From the NCBI GenBank assembly GCA_016649785.1, contig JAENXB010000116.1, forward strand, positions 1 to 8,909: 8,909 bases of DNA. Reading direction: 5' to 3'. The notes below the pieces were generated by a model, which searched no databases, had not been told where the DNA came from, and saw only the letters and a list, made by a program, of their open reading frames with translations. This document shows positions 1 to 6,044 of this stretch, piece after piece. This DNA comes from Flavobacteriaceae bacterium. GTDB lineage: Bacteria > Bacteroidota > Bacteroidia > Flavobacteriales > Flavobacteriaceae. Position 1 is the first letter of the stretch; every line of letters begins with the position of its first letter. The position numbers were made by a program, and so were the translations under genes.

Positions 1-1276
1 AGGTAAAGATCGCAGTAATATTTTTATTACCATCCATAGTCACTTGTAACGGATTGTCAGTTCCGGAAGCATCTCCTTCCCAACGTGTAAATTCATAACC
101 GTCGTTTGGATCTGGTGTAAGAGTTACAATAGTTCCACTAGGATAAGTTGGGTTATCAGGAGTTTTTGCAACACTTCCGTTTTCTGCAGTTACATTTAAT
201 GTATAGGTTATAACTTCAAAATTGGCAACTAAGTTGGTGTTTTCAGTTATTGCAAATGTATAACTTGAATCGCTTGAAACTTCATCTCCATTTGCTGTCC
301 AGTTAACAAAGGCATATCCGGCATTTGGAGTAGCGGTTACGGTTACGTTAGTTTCAGCATCAAATGAACCAGATCCATTTGTCAATCCACCTGCCGCAGG
401 GTTTGCAGATAAGATCACCGCAAATTGATTTTCAAGTACAAGACTATAATTTGCAACCAAGGTTCTGTTTCCGGTCAGTACAAATTGATAACTTGAACTG
501 GTAGAAGCTATAGTTTCACCCTCTGTCCAGTTTACAAAGACATATCCTGGGTTTGGTAAAGCAGATACAGTTACTGTTGAATTTTCGGTAAATTGTCCGG
601 ATCCGTTCGTTGTACCTCCAGCAATTGGGCTTGAAGAAAGATTTATCCTAAAATTCCCTAAAACAACTTCGTCAAAATTAGCCACTAAAGCTATGTTTCC
701 GTCCATTTCGAACTGATAGCTTGAGCTGGTTGAAACAACAGTTTCCCCAACTGTCCAATTAGTAAATGTAAAACCTTCATTAGGGTTTGCAACTACTGTA
801 ACTAAAGATTCTTGAGCAAATGTTCCAGCTCCGGTAACCGTTCCACCTTCTTCCGGTGATGCAGCTAAGGTTACTTCTGGAATAGTTGTAAATGTCCAGA
901 CATAATTTTCCTGTAATGCATTACCTAAAAAATCTTCGACAGAAGTTGTTACCATTCCTGTGTAGATGGTGTTTGGCAAAAGATCAGCAGAAGGTGTGAA
1001 AGATGCGGTTGCACCTGAAGCCGAAACTGCTCCAGCTACAGATGTTGCTCCATCTACTGTAAAAGTTCCCTCATTAATTGTTTGTGGATCTACCTCTTCA
1101 TTAAAAGTTACGGTGATCACCTGATCAAGTGCTACATTAATAGCACCATTATCGGGAACAGTTGATAATACAACTGGACATACTCCAACGATCTCAACGA
1201 CTTCATCTTTGGCACAACCTGTCAGTAAAATAACCAGTGCAAAAGCAAAGGTTGCGAGTAATTTTTTTAAATCCAT
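1..1276 (-). CDS. Surface-exposed lipoprotein with Ig-like domain and InlB-type repeats (3' end beyond the window)
   Basis: The reading frame is open from an ATG at 1276-1274 to the left edge: 425 codons, no stop, C-terminus missing. Residues 1-21 form a lipoprotein signal peptide: two Lys near the start, a hydrophobic core, and a lipobox L-T-G-C with Cys21 as the lipidated residue. The following residues A-K-D-E fit the K-(D/E)2 lipoprotein export signal described in Bacteroidota, so the protein is probably displayed on the outer face of the outer membrane (inference). Residues about 33-131 resemble a bacterial Ig-like domain (Big_5 type): they open with a P-x-N-G-A-x-N-V stretch, contain V-T-F-N-E-E-V-D, and end in W-T-F-T-T. 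From about 132 onward come four InlB B-repeat-like units, each with an N-P-x-x-G-[FY]-x-F-x-N-W core and ending in L-V-A-N-[FY]. These families usually act in adhesion or as spacers before a C-terminal functional domain, which is not visible here, so the activity is unknown. Confidence 0.88.
   Translation of the reverse strand, partial: MDLKKLLATFAFALVILLTGCAKDEVVEIVGVCPVVLSTVPDNGAINVALDQVITVTFNEEVDPQTINEGTFTVDGATSVAGAVSASGATASFTPSADLLPNTIYTGMVTTSVEDFLGNALQENYVWTFTTIPEVTLAASPEEGGTVTGAGTFAQESLVTVVANPNEGFTFTNWTVGETVVSTSSSYQFEMDGNIALVANFDEVVLGNFRINLSSSPIAGGTTNGSGQFTENSTVTVSALPNPGYVFVNWTEGETIASTSSSYQFVLTGNRTLVANYSLVLENQFAVILSANPAAGGLTNGSGSFDAETNVTVTATPNAGYAFVNWTANGDEVSSDSSYTFAITENTNLVANFEVITYTLNVTAENGSVAKTPDNPTYPSGTIVTLTPDPNDGYEFTRWEGDASGTDNPLQVTMDGNKNITAIFT
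5..901 (-). repeat. Four tandem InlB B-repeat-like units of about 76 residues
   Basis: The aromatic codon ending each V-A-N-[FY] motif lies at 674-676, 446-448 and 218-220, and the matching A-I-F of the fourth unit ends at 5-7. The spacings are 228, 228 and 213 bp, that is 76, 76 and 71 codons. Each unit reads roughly A-x-P-x-x-G-G-x-x-x-G-x-G, then T-V-x-A-x-P-N-x-G-[FY]-x-F-x-N-W-T, then S-S-Y-x-F. The first two units are also similar at DNA level (compare 697-762 with 470-533), while the fourth, with an R-W-E-G core, is the most diverged. The pattern fits the divergent InlB B-repeat family and points to duplication within the gene. More units may lie beyond the left edge. Confidence 0.8.
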
Positions 1277-1719
1277 ATAATTGTTTTTTGATAATATTAC
1301 TGGTAGGGCCAGGTGTGAAATAATTTTCACGGCATAAAGTTGCTTAATCTTATAATGCAATGCGTTACATAACAGTTGAAAATAGTTATACAATTCCCAC
1401 ATTTGGCATTAGTTTAACTAAAAAAACTGCAAGTAGGTCTTGATTCAGTTCAAAAAGGCAATAAATTGGATTGCAGGACTTAGAAAAATTGGGTGATGGA
1501 AGACCGGAGACAATTGGACCTGGGATTAAGGAAACAGGTTTTATTTTATCTGATAATTATCTGCGTGGAACTACGCTCCAAATATCGGGAGCGGAAAATA
1601 GACCGGTTTGTTCTAAAATGAATTTTTTGAATAGGTCAATATTTTTTAGGAAAGTTCAGCCTACGATTGAAAACAATGAAGTGAAGCCAAAAACAATTCT
1701 TCACAACTAATAATTACTA
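1277..1719. other. 443-bp gap between lipoprotein and AraC-type gene
   Basis: Both flanking genes are on the minus strand. The part nearest the lipoprotein start (1277-1440) is AT-rich and should hold its promoter, but I find no clean TAnnTTTG element. The part at 1470-1710 is less AT-rich and carries an open frame of 79 codons on the plus strand that starts with TTG and resembles nothing I recognise. I see no clear terminator for the AraC-type gene here. Confidence 0.5.
1315..1330. promoter_or_regulatory. Inverted repeat GTGAAA-TAAT-TTTCAC upstream of the lipoprotein gene
   Basis: Two perfect 6-bp arms, GTGAAA and TTTCAC, flank a 4-base spacer, 39 bp upstream of the lipoprotein start codon. 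Size and position suit a dimeric regulator's operator or a small hairpin in the leader. No regulator can be named, and a short repeat like this can arise by chance in AT-rich DNA. Confidence 0.3.
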
Positions 1720-2289
1720 TTAAATGGCTTCCATCATTACTTTTGTTTCTTCTCGTTTTTGCTTCTGCTCTTTATAAAAAGAAGGCGAAAGACCTGTGAC
1801 TTTTTTAAACTGACCAGATAAATGCGCCACGCTGCTGTAATGAAGTCTATAGGAGATCTCGGTAAGATTGAGTTCATCATGCAAAAGAAATTCCTTTACC
1901 CTTTCAATTTTATTGAGGATAATATATTGCTGTATGGTAATACCTTTTACTTCTGAAAATATATTGGCCAGATAGGTATAATCATAGTTTAATTTTTCAC
2001 TGATATATTCGGAATAATTCATTTTAGGACTACCATCAGCATATTGGATCATCTCGAGAATTGTATTTTTTATTTTTTCAATCAGGATGCTCTTTTTATC
2101 CTCATGACACTTCAGCCCAAACCTTAAAAGATTCTTTTTAAGTTGACTCCGCTGATTTAATGATATTTCTTCAAGAAGTTCAACCACTCCCTGATCGATA
2201 AACCCAAATGGTATCTCAAGCCTTTCCAACTCTTCTTTAACAAGCATTTTACATCGCAAACTGATCATGTATTTAATATATAACCTCAT
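1720..2289 (-). CDS. AraC-type transcriptional regulator with degenerate HMA-like N-terminus
   Basis: The 189-residue protein ends in an AraC/XylS-type DNA-binding domain at about residues 95-175. It shows the first helix-turn-helix region around S-E-K-L-N-Y-D-Y-T-Y-L-A-N-I-F, the linker helix K-I-E-R-V-K-E-F-L, and the second region L-T-E-I-S-Y-R-L-H-Y-S-S-V-A-H-L-S-G-Q-F followed by the family signature K-K-V-T-G-L-S-P-S. The first ~60 residues look like a small ferredoxin-fold, heavy-metal-associated-like domain (L-Y-I-K-Y-M-I-S-L-R-C-K-M). In flavobacterial relatives as I remember them the motif is CxxC; here the first position is Ser10 and only Cys13 remains. The ATG at 2289 is chosen because R-L-Y-I-K matches the usual beginning of the family. 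The protein probably acts as a cytoplasmic regulator, but its target and signal are unknown. It faces away from the dehydrogenase gene across a long gap that could be its target. Confidence 0.88.
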   Translation of the reverse strand: MRLYIKYMISLRCKMLVKEELERLEIPFGFIDQGVVELLEEISLNQRSQLKKNLLRFGLKCHEDKKSILIEKIKNTILEMIQYADGSPKMNYSEYISEKLNYDYTYLANIFSEVKGITIQQYIILNKIERVKEFLLHDELNLTEISYRLHYSSVAHLSGQFKKVTGLSPSFYKEQKQKREETKVMMEAI

Positions 2290-2468
2290 ACTAATTTTTA
2301 TTAAGTCCGTAATTCAGTTCTTCAAACTAATTCCCATAATATTTTCGTCTTCGTATTTGGGCATCAACATTTACCACTTGATAAACAATAGGAGAGGTAA
2401 ATGACAGAATTTTCTTACGTTACTCTGTGCTTGTTACAGGACAAAATTAAACCTATTTAAGGAATGAG

Positions 2469-2531
2469 AACAGTATTTGGGATAGTCTTGGGAAATGGAC
2501 TTTTGCCTTTTTGTCGACTTTAACAGTATTT
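2469..2531. repeat. Direct repeat AACAGTATTT, two copies 53 bp apart
   Basis: The 10-base word AACAGTATTT occurs at 2469-2478 and 2522-2531; the starts are 53 bp apart, about five helical turns. The second copy ends at the first bases of the proposed -33 TTG. Direct repeats next to a promoter are typical of AraC-family binding sites, and the neighbouring AraC-type gene makes this plausible, but it is inference from position only. Confidence 0.3.
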
Positions 2532-2558
2532 TGACCGTTGTTTCTAATGTTAATTTTG
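2531..2558 (+). promoter_or_regulatory. Candidate Bacteroidota-type promoter, TTG-N17-TAATTTTG
   Basis: TTG at 2531-2533 and TAATTTTG at 2551-2558 are 17 bases apart, an exact match to the TTG-N17-23-TAnnTTTG pattern known from Flavobacterium. It points toward the dehydrogenase gene but lies about 380 bp before its start codon. It would therefore give a long leader, serve a small RNA or one of the tiny frames, or be a chance match. I saw no better element closer to 2941. Confidence 0.4.
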
Positions 2559-2679
2559 TAGATTTTATTTTTTTAAAAATATTTTACAATTTGCTCTTTA
2601 ACAGGGAATTAAACCAATTTTGCTCTACCTATCGTTTTTGAAGAATTTTCCCAAAAAATTTTGAATATTTGCACCATGT

Positions 2680-2691
2680 AATTGTACAATT
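2680..2691. promoter_or_regulatory. Perfect 12-bp palindrome AATTGTACAATT
   Basis: AATTGTACAATT reads the same on both strands with no spacer, about 250 bp before the dehydrogenase start codon. It could be an operator for a homodimeric regulator. AT-rich DNA produces such palindromes by chance fairly often, so support is limited. Confidence 0.25.
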
Positions 2692-2940
2692 TTAAGAAAA
2701 ATTAATTTTAATAAAACCCTATATTTTAGTCAATTAATGAGCCTAAATTCGTTTGTTTTTTTTCGAACCTTATTATTTTCTGAAAAATAGGTACATTCAC
2801 AAAATGAATCCTGAACGAATTACCTCAATTCATCAAATGCCCTGGATCTTTATTCCGGGATTGTAATTACCGCTATTGCTTAACAGGTTTTCATCCATTC
2901 TATTCTTCTTAAAAATCTCAATTTTAATTCCTTATTTATT

Positions 2941-4059
2941 ATGAGCAAAATCATTGTAATAGGCGCCGGCATGGTGGGCAGCGCAATTGCTATCGACCTG
3001 TCAAAAAAACATCAGGTAACACTTTCTGACATCAGTTTAGACACTTTGAACAAAATAAAAAACAAATGTGAGAACCTGGAAATTGCCACAGTAGATGTAA
3101 CCAATTCTTCAGAATTGCAAAAAATCATCAAACCTTTTGATCTGGTTTTGTGCGCTGTTCCCGGGTTTTTGGGTTTCAATACCTTAAAAAACATTATTGA
3201 AGCCGGAAAAAATGTGGTTGACATTTCATTTTTTCCTGAAAACTCATTGGAATTGACTCAACTCGCGCTCGATAAAAATGTGACTGCCATTGTAGATTGC
3301 GGCGTGGCTCCCGGGATGGACAATATTATTTTAGGCTACTACAATGAAAAAATGAAACTTTCTCATTTTGAATGTTTAGTGGGTGGATTGCCACAAATAA
3401 AAAAATGGCCTTTTTGCTATAAGGCGCCATTTTCACCAATTGATGTAATTGAAGAATACACCCGGCCTGCGCGTTATGTGGAAAATGGAAATACCATTGT
3501 GAGAGAACCTCTTACAGATTGTGAATACATAACATTTGACAAGGTGGGAACCTTGGAATCCTTTAATACCGATGGATTGCGGTCTATTATATATACAATG
3601 CCCCACATTCCCAATATGAAAGAAAAAACATTGCGATATCCCGGGCACGTGGAGTACATCAAGGTTTTAAAAGAAAGCGGTTTTTTTAGCACAAAAGAGG
3701 TAGAAATAAATGGAATTGAGGTCTCTCCTCTGGATTTCACTTCTAAAATATTGATGAATAAATGGAAGTTGGACACTTCAGAAAAGGAATTTACCGTGAT
3801 GAGAATTAGTTTAAAAGGAGAAAATTCCGAAGGAAAAACAGAAGAAGTTGTCTATAATTTATATGATGAATATTCCGAAGAAACCCAAACATCATCTATG
3901 GCGCGCACGACAGGTTACACAGCCGCCAATATGTTTTTGGAAGGATTGTTTACCGAAAAAGGCATTTTTCCTCCCGAATTGATTGGCAAACACGAAGTTT
4001 GCTTTAACTACTTTATGAACTATTTAGCTGCACGCGACATTCATTATGCGAAGAAATAA
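2941..4059 (+). CDS. Saccharopine dehydrogenase family oxidoreductase, probable L-lysine 6-dehydrogenase-like
   Basis: The 372-residue protein starts with an N-terminal Rossmann fold: strand I-I-V-I followed by G8-A-G-M-V-G13, and acidic Asp30 at the end of the second strand, which favours NAD(H) over NADP(H). The motif D119-C-G-V-A-P-G-M-D-N corresponds to the conserved x-G-x-x-P-G-x-x-N loop of the saccharopine dehydrogenase family. It is followed by V-G-G-L-P (147-151) and F-S-P-I-D-V-I-E-E-Y-T-R-P-A, seen in the lysine-dehydrogenase branch. Length fits that branch (about 380 residues). Family members oxidise the epsilon-amino group of lysine to allysine or reductively couple amino acids with keto compounds; saccharopine dehydrogenase and carboxynorspermidine synthase are alternatives, and the substrate cannot be fixed from sequence alone. 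The ATG at 2941 sits directly before the Rossmann strand. The gene stands alone, behind a long gap and in front of a bidirectional terminator. Expected location is the cytoplasm. Confidence 0.8.
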   Translation: MSKIIVIGAGMVGSAIAIDLSKKHQVTLSDISLDTLNKIKNKCENLEIATVDVTNSSELQKIIKPFDLVLCAVPGFLGFNTLKNIIEAGKNVVDISFFPENSLELTQLALDKNVTAIVDCGVAPGMDNIILGYYNEKMKLSHFECLVGGLPQIKKWPFCYKAPFSPIDVIEEYTRPARYVENGNTIVREPLTDCEYITFDKVGTLESFNTDGLRSIIYTMPHIPNMKEKTLRYPGHVEYIKVLKESGFFSTKEVEINGIEVSPLDFTSKILMNKWKLDTSEKEFTVMRISLKGENSEGKTEEVVYNLYDEYSEETQTSSMARTTGYTAANMFLEGLFTEKGIFPPELIGKHEVCFNYFMNYLAARDIHYAKK

Positions 4060-4066
4060 TAAAAAC

Positions 4067-4125
4067 CCTACTATTTATCATCTCAATTTGGGTTGTTGAA
4101 TAGTAGGATTATTCTTTATTATTTA
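4067..4125. terminator. Bidirectional intrinsic terminator between convergent genes
   Basis: Perfect 9-bp arms CCTACTATT (4067-4075) and AATAGTAGG (4099-4107) enclose a 23-base loop. On the plus strand the stem is followed by a T-rich run (ATTATTCTTTATTATTT). On the minus strand it is followed by GTTTTTATTATT. It lies 7 bp after the dehydrogenase stop codon and about 95 bp past the nuclease stop, so it can end both convergent transcripts. The long loop and low G+C make it weaker than a classic terminator. Confidence 0.65.
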
Positions 4126-4202
4126 TTGCTCTTATTGTCCAAAATATGATTTCAGTAAGATGATCCATCTGTTTTTGAATTTTTCAATTTATAGCTTTTT
4201 CA

Positions 4203-5231
4203 TTATTCAAGGGATTTTAAATCAAAATACTGATTGATTTTTTGAGTTATTTCAGTGCTACTTGGAAGCACATCCCGGTATTCTTTAGGTAATAATTGTG
4301 AAGTTTTATAGGTAGCAACCCCAATAGGCTTAGTGCCAGATTTTAATGAATATTCCACAATAGTCCTGTCTTTGCTTTTACAAATAATTATGCCAATGGC
4401 TTCATTTTCGTGAGCTAACTTTACGGTATCATTAAGAATAGAAAGATAAAATTCCATTTTGCCTTTGTATTCCGGCAGAAAATCGCCAATTTTAAGTTCA
4501 ATGGCAATGAGGCATTGCAGCTGGCGTTGGTATAAAAGCAAATCAATAAAATATTCTTTATCGCTTAGTGTTACTTTGTATTGATTGCCAAGAAAGGTAT
4601 AATTATGCCCTAACTCCAATAAAAAGGCACGGATATTTTGTATCAATGCTTGCTCCAGCTCACTTTCGGAATATTCATCGGCAAGGTTCAAAAAATCAAA
4701 GGTATATTCGTCTTTTATTGCCAGGTGCGCTTGATTTTTTAAATTTTCAGGTAGCGTTTCCTTAAAATTGGTTTGATTGAGCAGGTATTTTTGAAATGTT
4801 CTGTTTTCGATTTGATGAATTAACATATTTTTTGTCCAGCCAAACTTTTTGGTAGAAAGTATGTAAAATTGTCGTTCCTGGTTGTTTTTACATTTTTTTA
4901 AAATGCTAATATGTTTACTCCAGCTAATTTCTCGTACCAATGGTACGAGAAATTCAACCGGTTGATATTCAGAATAGAACTGAGCCATAAGCCACAAGTT
5001 CCCGGTAGAAAACCCACCAATTCCGGGAAATTCATTTTGAAGTTCTTTTGACAAGGTTGGCACAATTGCTTTGCCCCAATTTTCGTTTTGTTTTTCGGCA
5101 ATAGATTTACCTATTTCCCAATACAAGTTTATAAGTTGTATGTTCACAACCTTCAATGCTTCGTATTGTGCATTGCGCACTTTTTGCTTTATTTCGGCAA
5201 TAAAATTTAACTGTGTTATTTCCACATTCAT
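4203..5231 (-). CDS. YhcG/DUF1016-family PDDEXK nuclease domain protein
   Basis: The 342-residue protein has the two-part layout of the YhcG family. An N-terminal helical DUF1016_N domain (about 10-165) includes I-N-L-Y-W-E-I-G, L-S-K-E-L-Q-N-E-F-P-G, G-F-S-T-G-N-L-W-x-M-x-Q-F-Y, and the S-W-S-K-H and F-G-W-T-K segments. A C-terminal PDDEXK nuclease-like domain (about 175-330) follows. Likely active-site residues are Glu194 in helix L-E-Q-A-L-I-Q-N-I, Asp230 in Y-F-I-D-L-L-L-Y, and the E-x-K pair Glu245 and Lys247 in I-A-I-E-L-K-I-G. All are present, so it looks intact. Homologs often sit inside or near type I restriction-modification loci or on mobile DNA, and the exact role is not settled. 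Here no restriction, methylase or toxin gene is adjacent, so it is an orphan. The ATG at 5231 gives the usual family N-terminus. A 29-bp palindrome lies in codons 93-102. Confidence 0.88.
   Translation of the reverse strand: MNVEITQLNFIAEIKQKVRNAQYEALKVVNIQLINLYWEIGKSIAEKQNENWGKAIVPTLSKELQNEFPGIGGFSTGNLWLMAQFYSEYQPVEFLVPLVREISWSKHISILKKCKNNQERQFYILSTKKFGWTKNMLIHQIENRTFQKYLLNQTNFKETLPENLKNQAHLAIKDEYTFDFLNLADEYSESELEQALIQNIRAFLLELGHNYTFLGNQYKVTLSDKEYFIDLLLYQRQLQCLIAIELKIGDFLPEYKGKMEFYLSILNDTVKLAHENEAIGIIICKSKDRTIVEYSLKSGTKPIGVATYKTSQLLPKEYRDVLPSSTEITQKINQYFDLKSLE
4926..4954. repeat. 29-bp near-perfect palindrome inside the nuclease gene
   Basis: The arms AATTTCTCGTACCA (4926-4939) and TGGTACGAGAAATT (4941-4954) are perfect 14-bp complements around a single central base at 4940. 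The segment encodes residues 93-102 of the nuclease (E-F-L-V-P-L-V-R-E-I). In RNA or single-stranded DNA it could form a strong hairpin, or it could be a protein-binding site. A perfect 14-bp arm is very unlikely by chance in a window this size. Whether it is a recognition site, a regulatory hairpin or a small inserted element is unknown. Confidence 0.75.
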
Positions 5232-5326
5232 ATTATTTAAAAAATGCTGAAATGATTAAAATACGTTTTTTTTACACCTTATCGCTTCACAAACCCACAC
5301 CGCTCAATTGTATTATGGAAATAGTG

Positions 5327-6004
5327 TTACTCCATTTTTTCCAGTACCGACTTTAAATCGGTAATTTTCCTGATTGTTGTTGTAGGTTCAACTCCCCAGG
5401 GATCAAAAACGGCTTCTGAAGATCGTTGAACCCAGGCTGAGCGCATTCCGTAGGAAATTGCTCCAATTACATCAAAAGGATTGCTTGAAATTAACCAGGA
5501 ATTTGGTATGGCAGAATTTGTCTTTTTGTTAAAATGCGCATACACCAACGGGCTGGGTTTGAACATTTTCACGTCTTCCACACTCACAATTCCGTGGAAA
5601 TACTCCATAATATTGGCATTTTTCAAAAGCCCGGAAATGGCGCTTTCACTGCCATTTGAAAACGCGTATAATTTATAGTCTGATTCCCGTAAGCTTTGCA
5701 ATCCGGCTTCAACATCCGGAAATGCCGGCAATACCTTATACTCTTCCATAAGAGCATCTTTCTGACCGGAGCTTAAATCAATTTGAAAGGCGAGACAACA
5801 AAATTCCAAAGCCTGTTTGGTACAAATAGAAAAGTCGGCATATTTATTCATTAAACCTCTTCTAAAGGAATACTCCAGTTGCTTGTTTCTCCAGGCATCC
5901 ATAAATGCTTTTGCCTTTTTATCCATAAATATCACCAACAGATTATAAACTCCCGAGGTATTTATTATTGTCCCATAAACATCAAATGCCAATGTGCTTT
6001 TCAT
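5327..6004 (-). CDS. L-2-haloacid dehalogenase (haloacid dehalogenase, type II)
   Basis: This 225-residue HAD-superfamily protein keeps all four HAD motifs of the type II haloacid dehalogenases. Motif I is F-D8-V-Y-G-T12-I, with Asp8 the nucleophile. The cap has W-R39-N-K-Q-L-E-Y. Motif II is F-S116-N-G-S. Motif III is K149 in M-F-K-P-S-P followed by Y155. Motif IV is S173-S-N175-x-x-D178. Set against the Pseudomonas YL enzyme residues as I recall them (Asp10, Thr14, Arg41, Ser118, Lys151, Tyr157, Ser175, Asn177, Asp180), all nine are present at a constant offset of two. It is therefore likely to hydrolyse the carbon-halogen bond of short L-2-haloalkanoates to D-2-hydroxyacids in the cytoplasm (EC 3.8.1.2). 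Length matches the family. The cupin gene ends 40 bp upstream on the same strand, which suggests a two-gene operon. A related phosphatase-like activity on another substrate remains possible. Confidence 0.88.
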   Translation of the reverse strand: MKSTLAFDVYGTIINTSGVYNLLVIFMDKKAKAFMDAWRNKQLEYSFRRGLMNKYADFSICTKQALEFCCLAFQIDLSSGQKDALMEEYKVLPAFPDVEAGLQSLRESDYKLYAFSNGSESAISGLLKNANIMEYFHGIVSVEDVKMFKPSPLVYAHFNKKTNSAIPNSWLISSNPFDVIGAISYGMRSAWVQRSSEAVFDPWGVEPTTTIRKITDLKSVLEKME

Positions 6005-6044
6005 ATACTTCTCTCTTTTGAAAATTGCCTTTGTATCAACTCAC

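Larger units (their letters stand above)
2290..2940. other. 651-bp AT-rich divergent intergenic region
   Basis: This gap separates the minus-strand AraC-type gene from the plus-strand dehydrogenase gene, so it should contain both promoters. It holds a TTG-N17-TAATTTTG promoter match (2531-2558), a 10-bp direct repeat (2469-2478 and 2522-2531), a perfect 12-bp palindrome (2680-2691), and two tiny open frames (2401-2460, 19 codons, with GGAGAGG just before its ATG; and 2804-2866, 20 codons). I see no convincing longer gene or structured RNA. It is unusually long compared with the other gaps in the window. Confidence 0.55.

Noticed and set aside
2290..2940. tRNA, riboswitch or CRISPR array in the long gap
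   Set aside because: No cloverleaf arms, no regularly spaced repeats and no riboswitch core that I can recognise by eye; a covariance-model search would settle it.
3474..3776. 100-codon minus-strand frame inside the dehydrogenase gene
   Set aside because: It lies antisense within a well-supported coding sequence and shows no domain; it is a shadow of the real frame.
4926..4954. Insertion-sequence end or recombination site
   Set aside because: No transposase, no second copy and no flanking direct repeat in the window; only the palindrome itself is supported.
4898..5101. 67-codon minus-strand frame overlapping the nuclease gene in another register
   Set aside because: It is an out-of-frame reading of the DUF1016 region and shows no independent motif. 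A frameshifted nuclease was considered, but the main frame is intact from start to stop.
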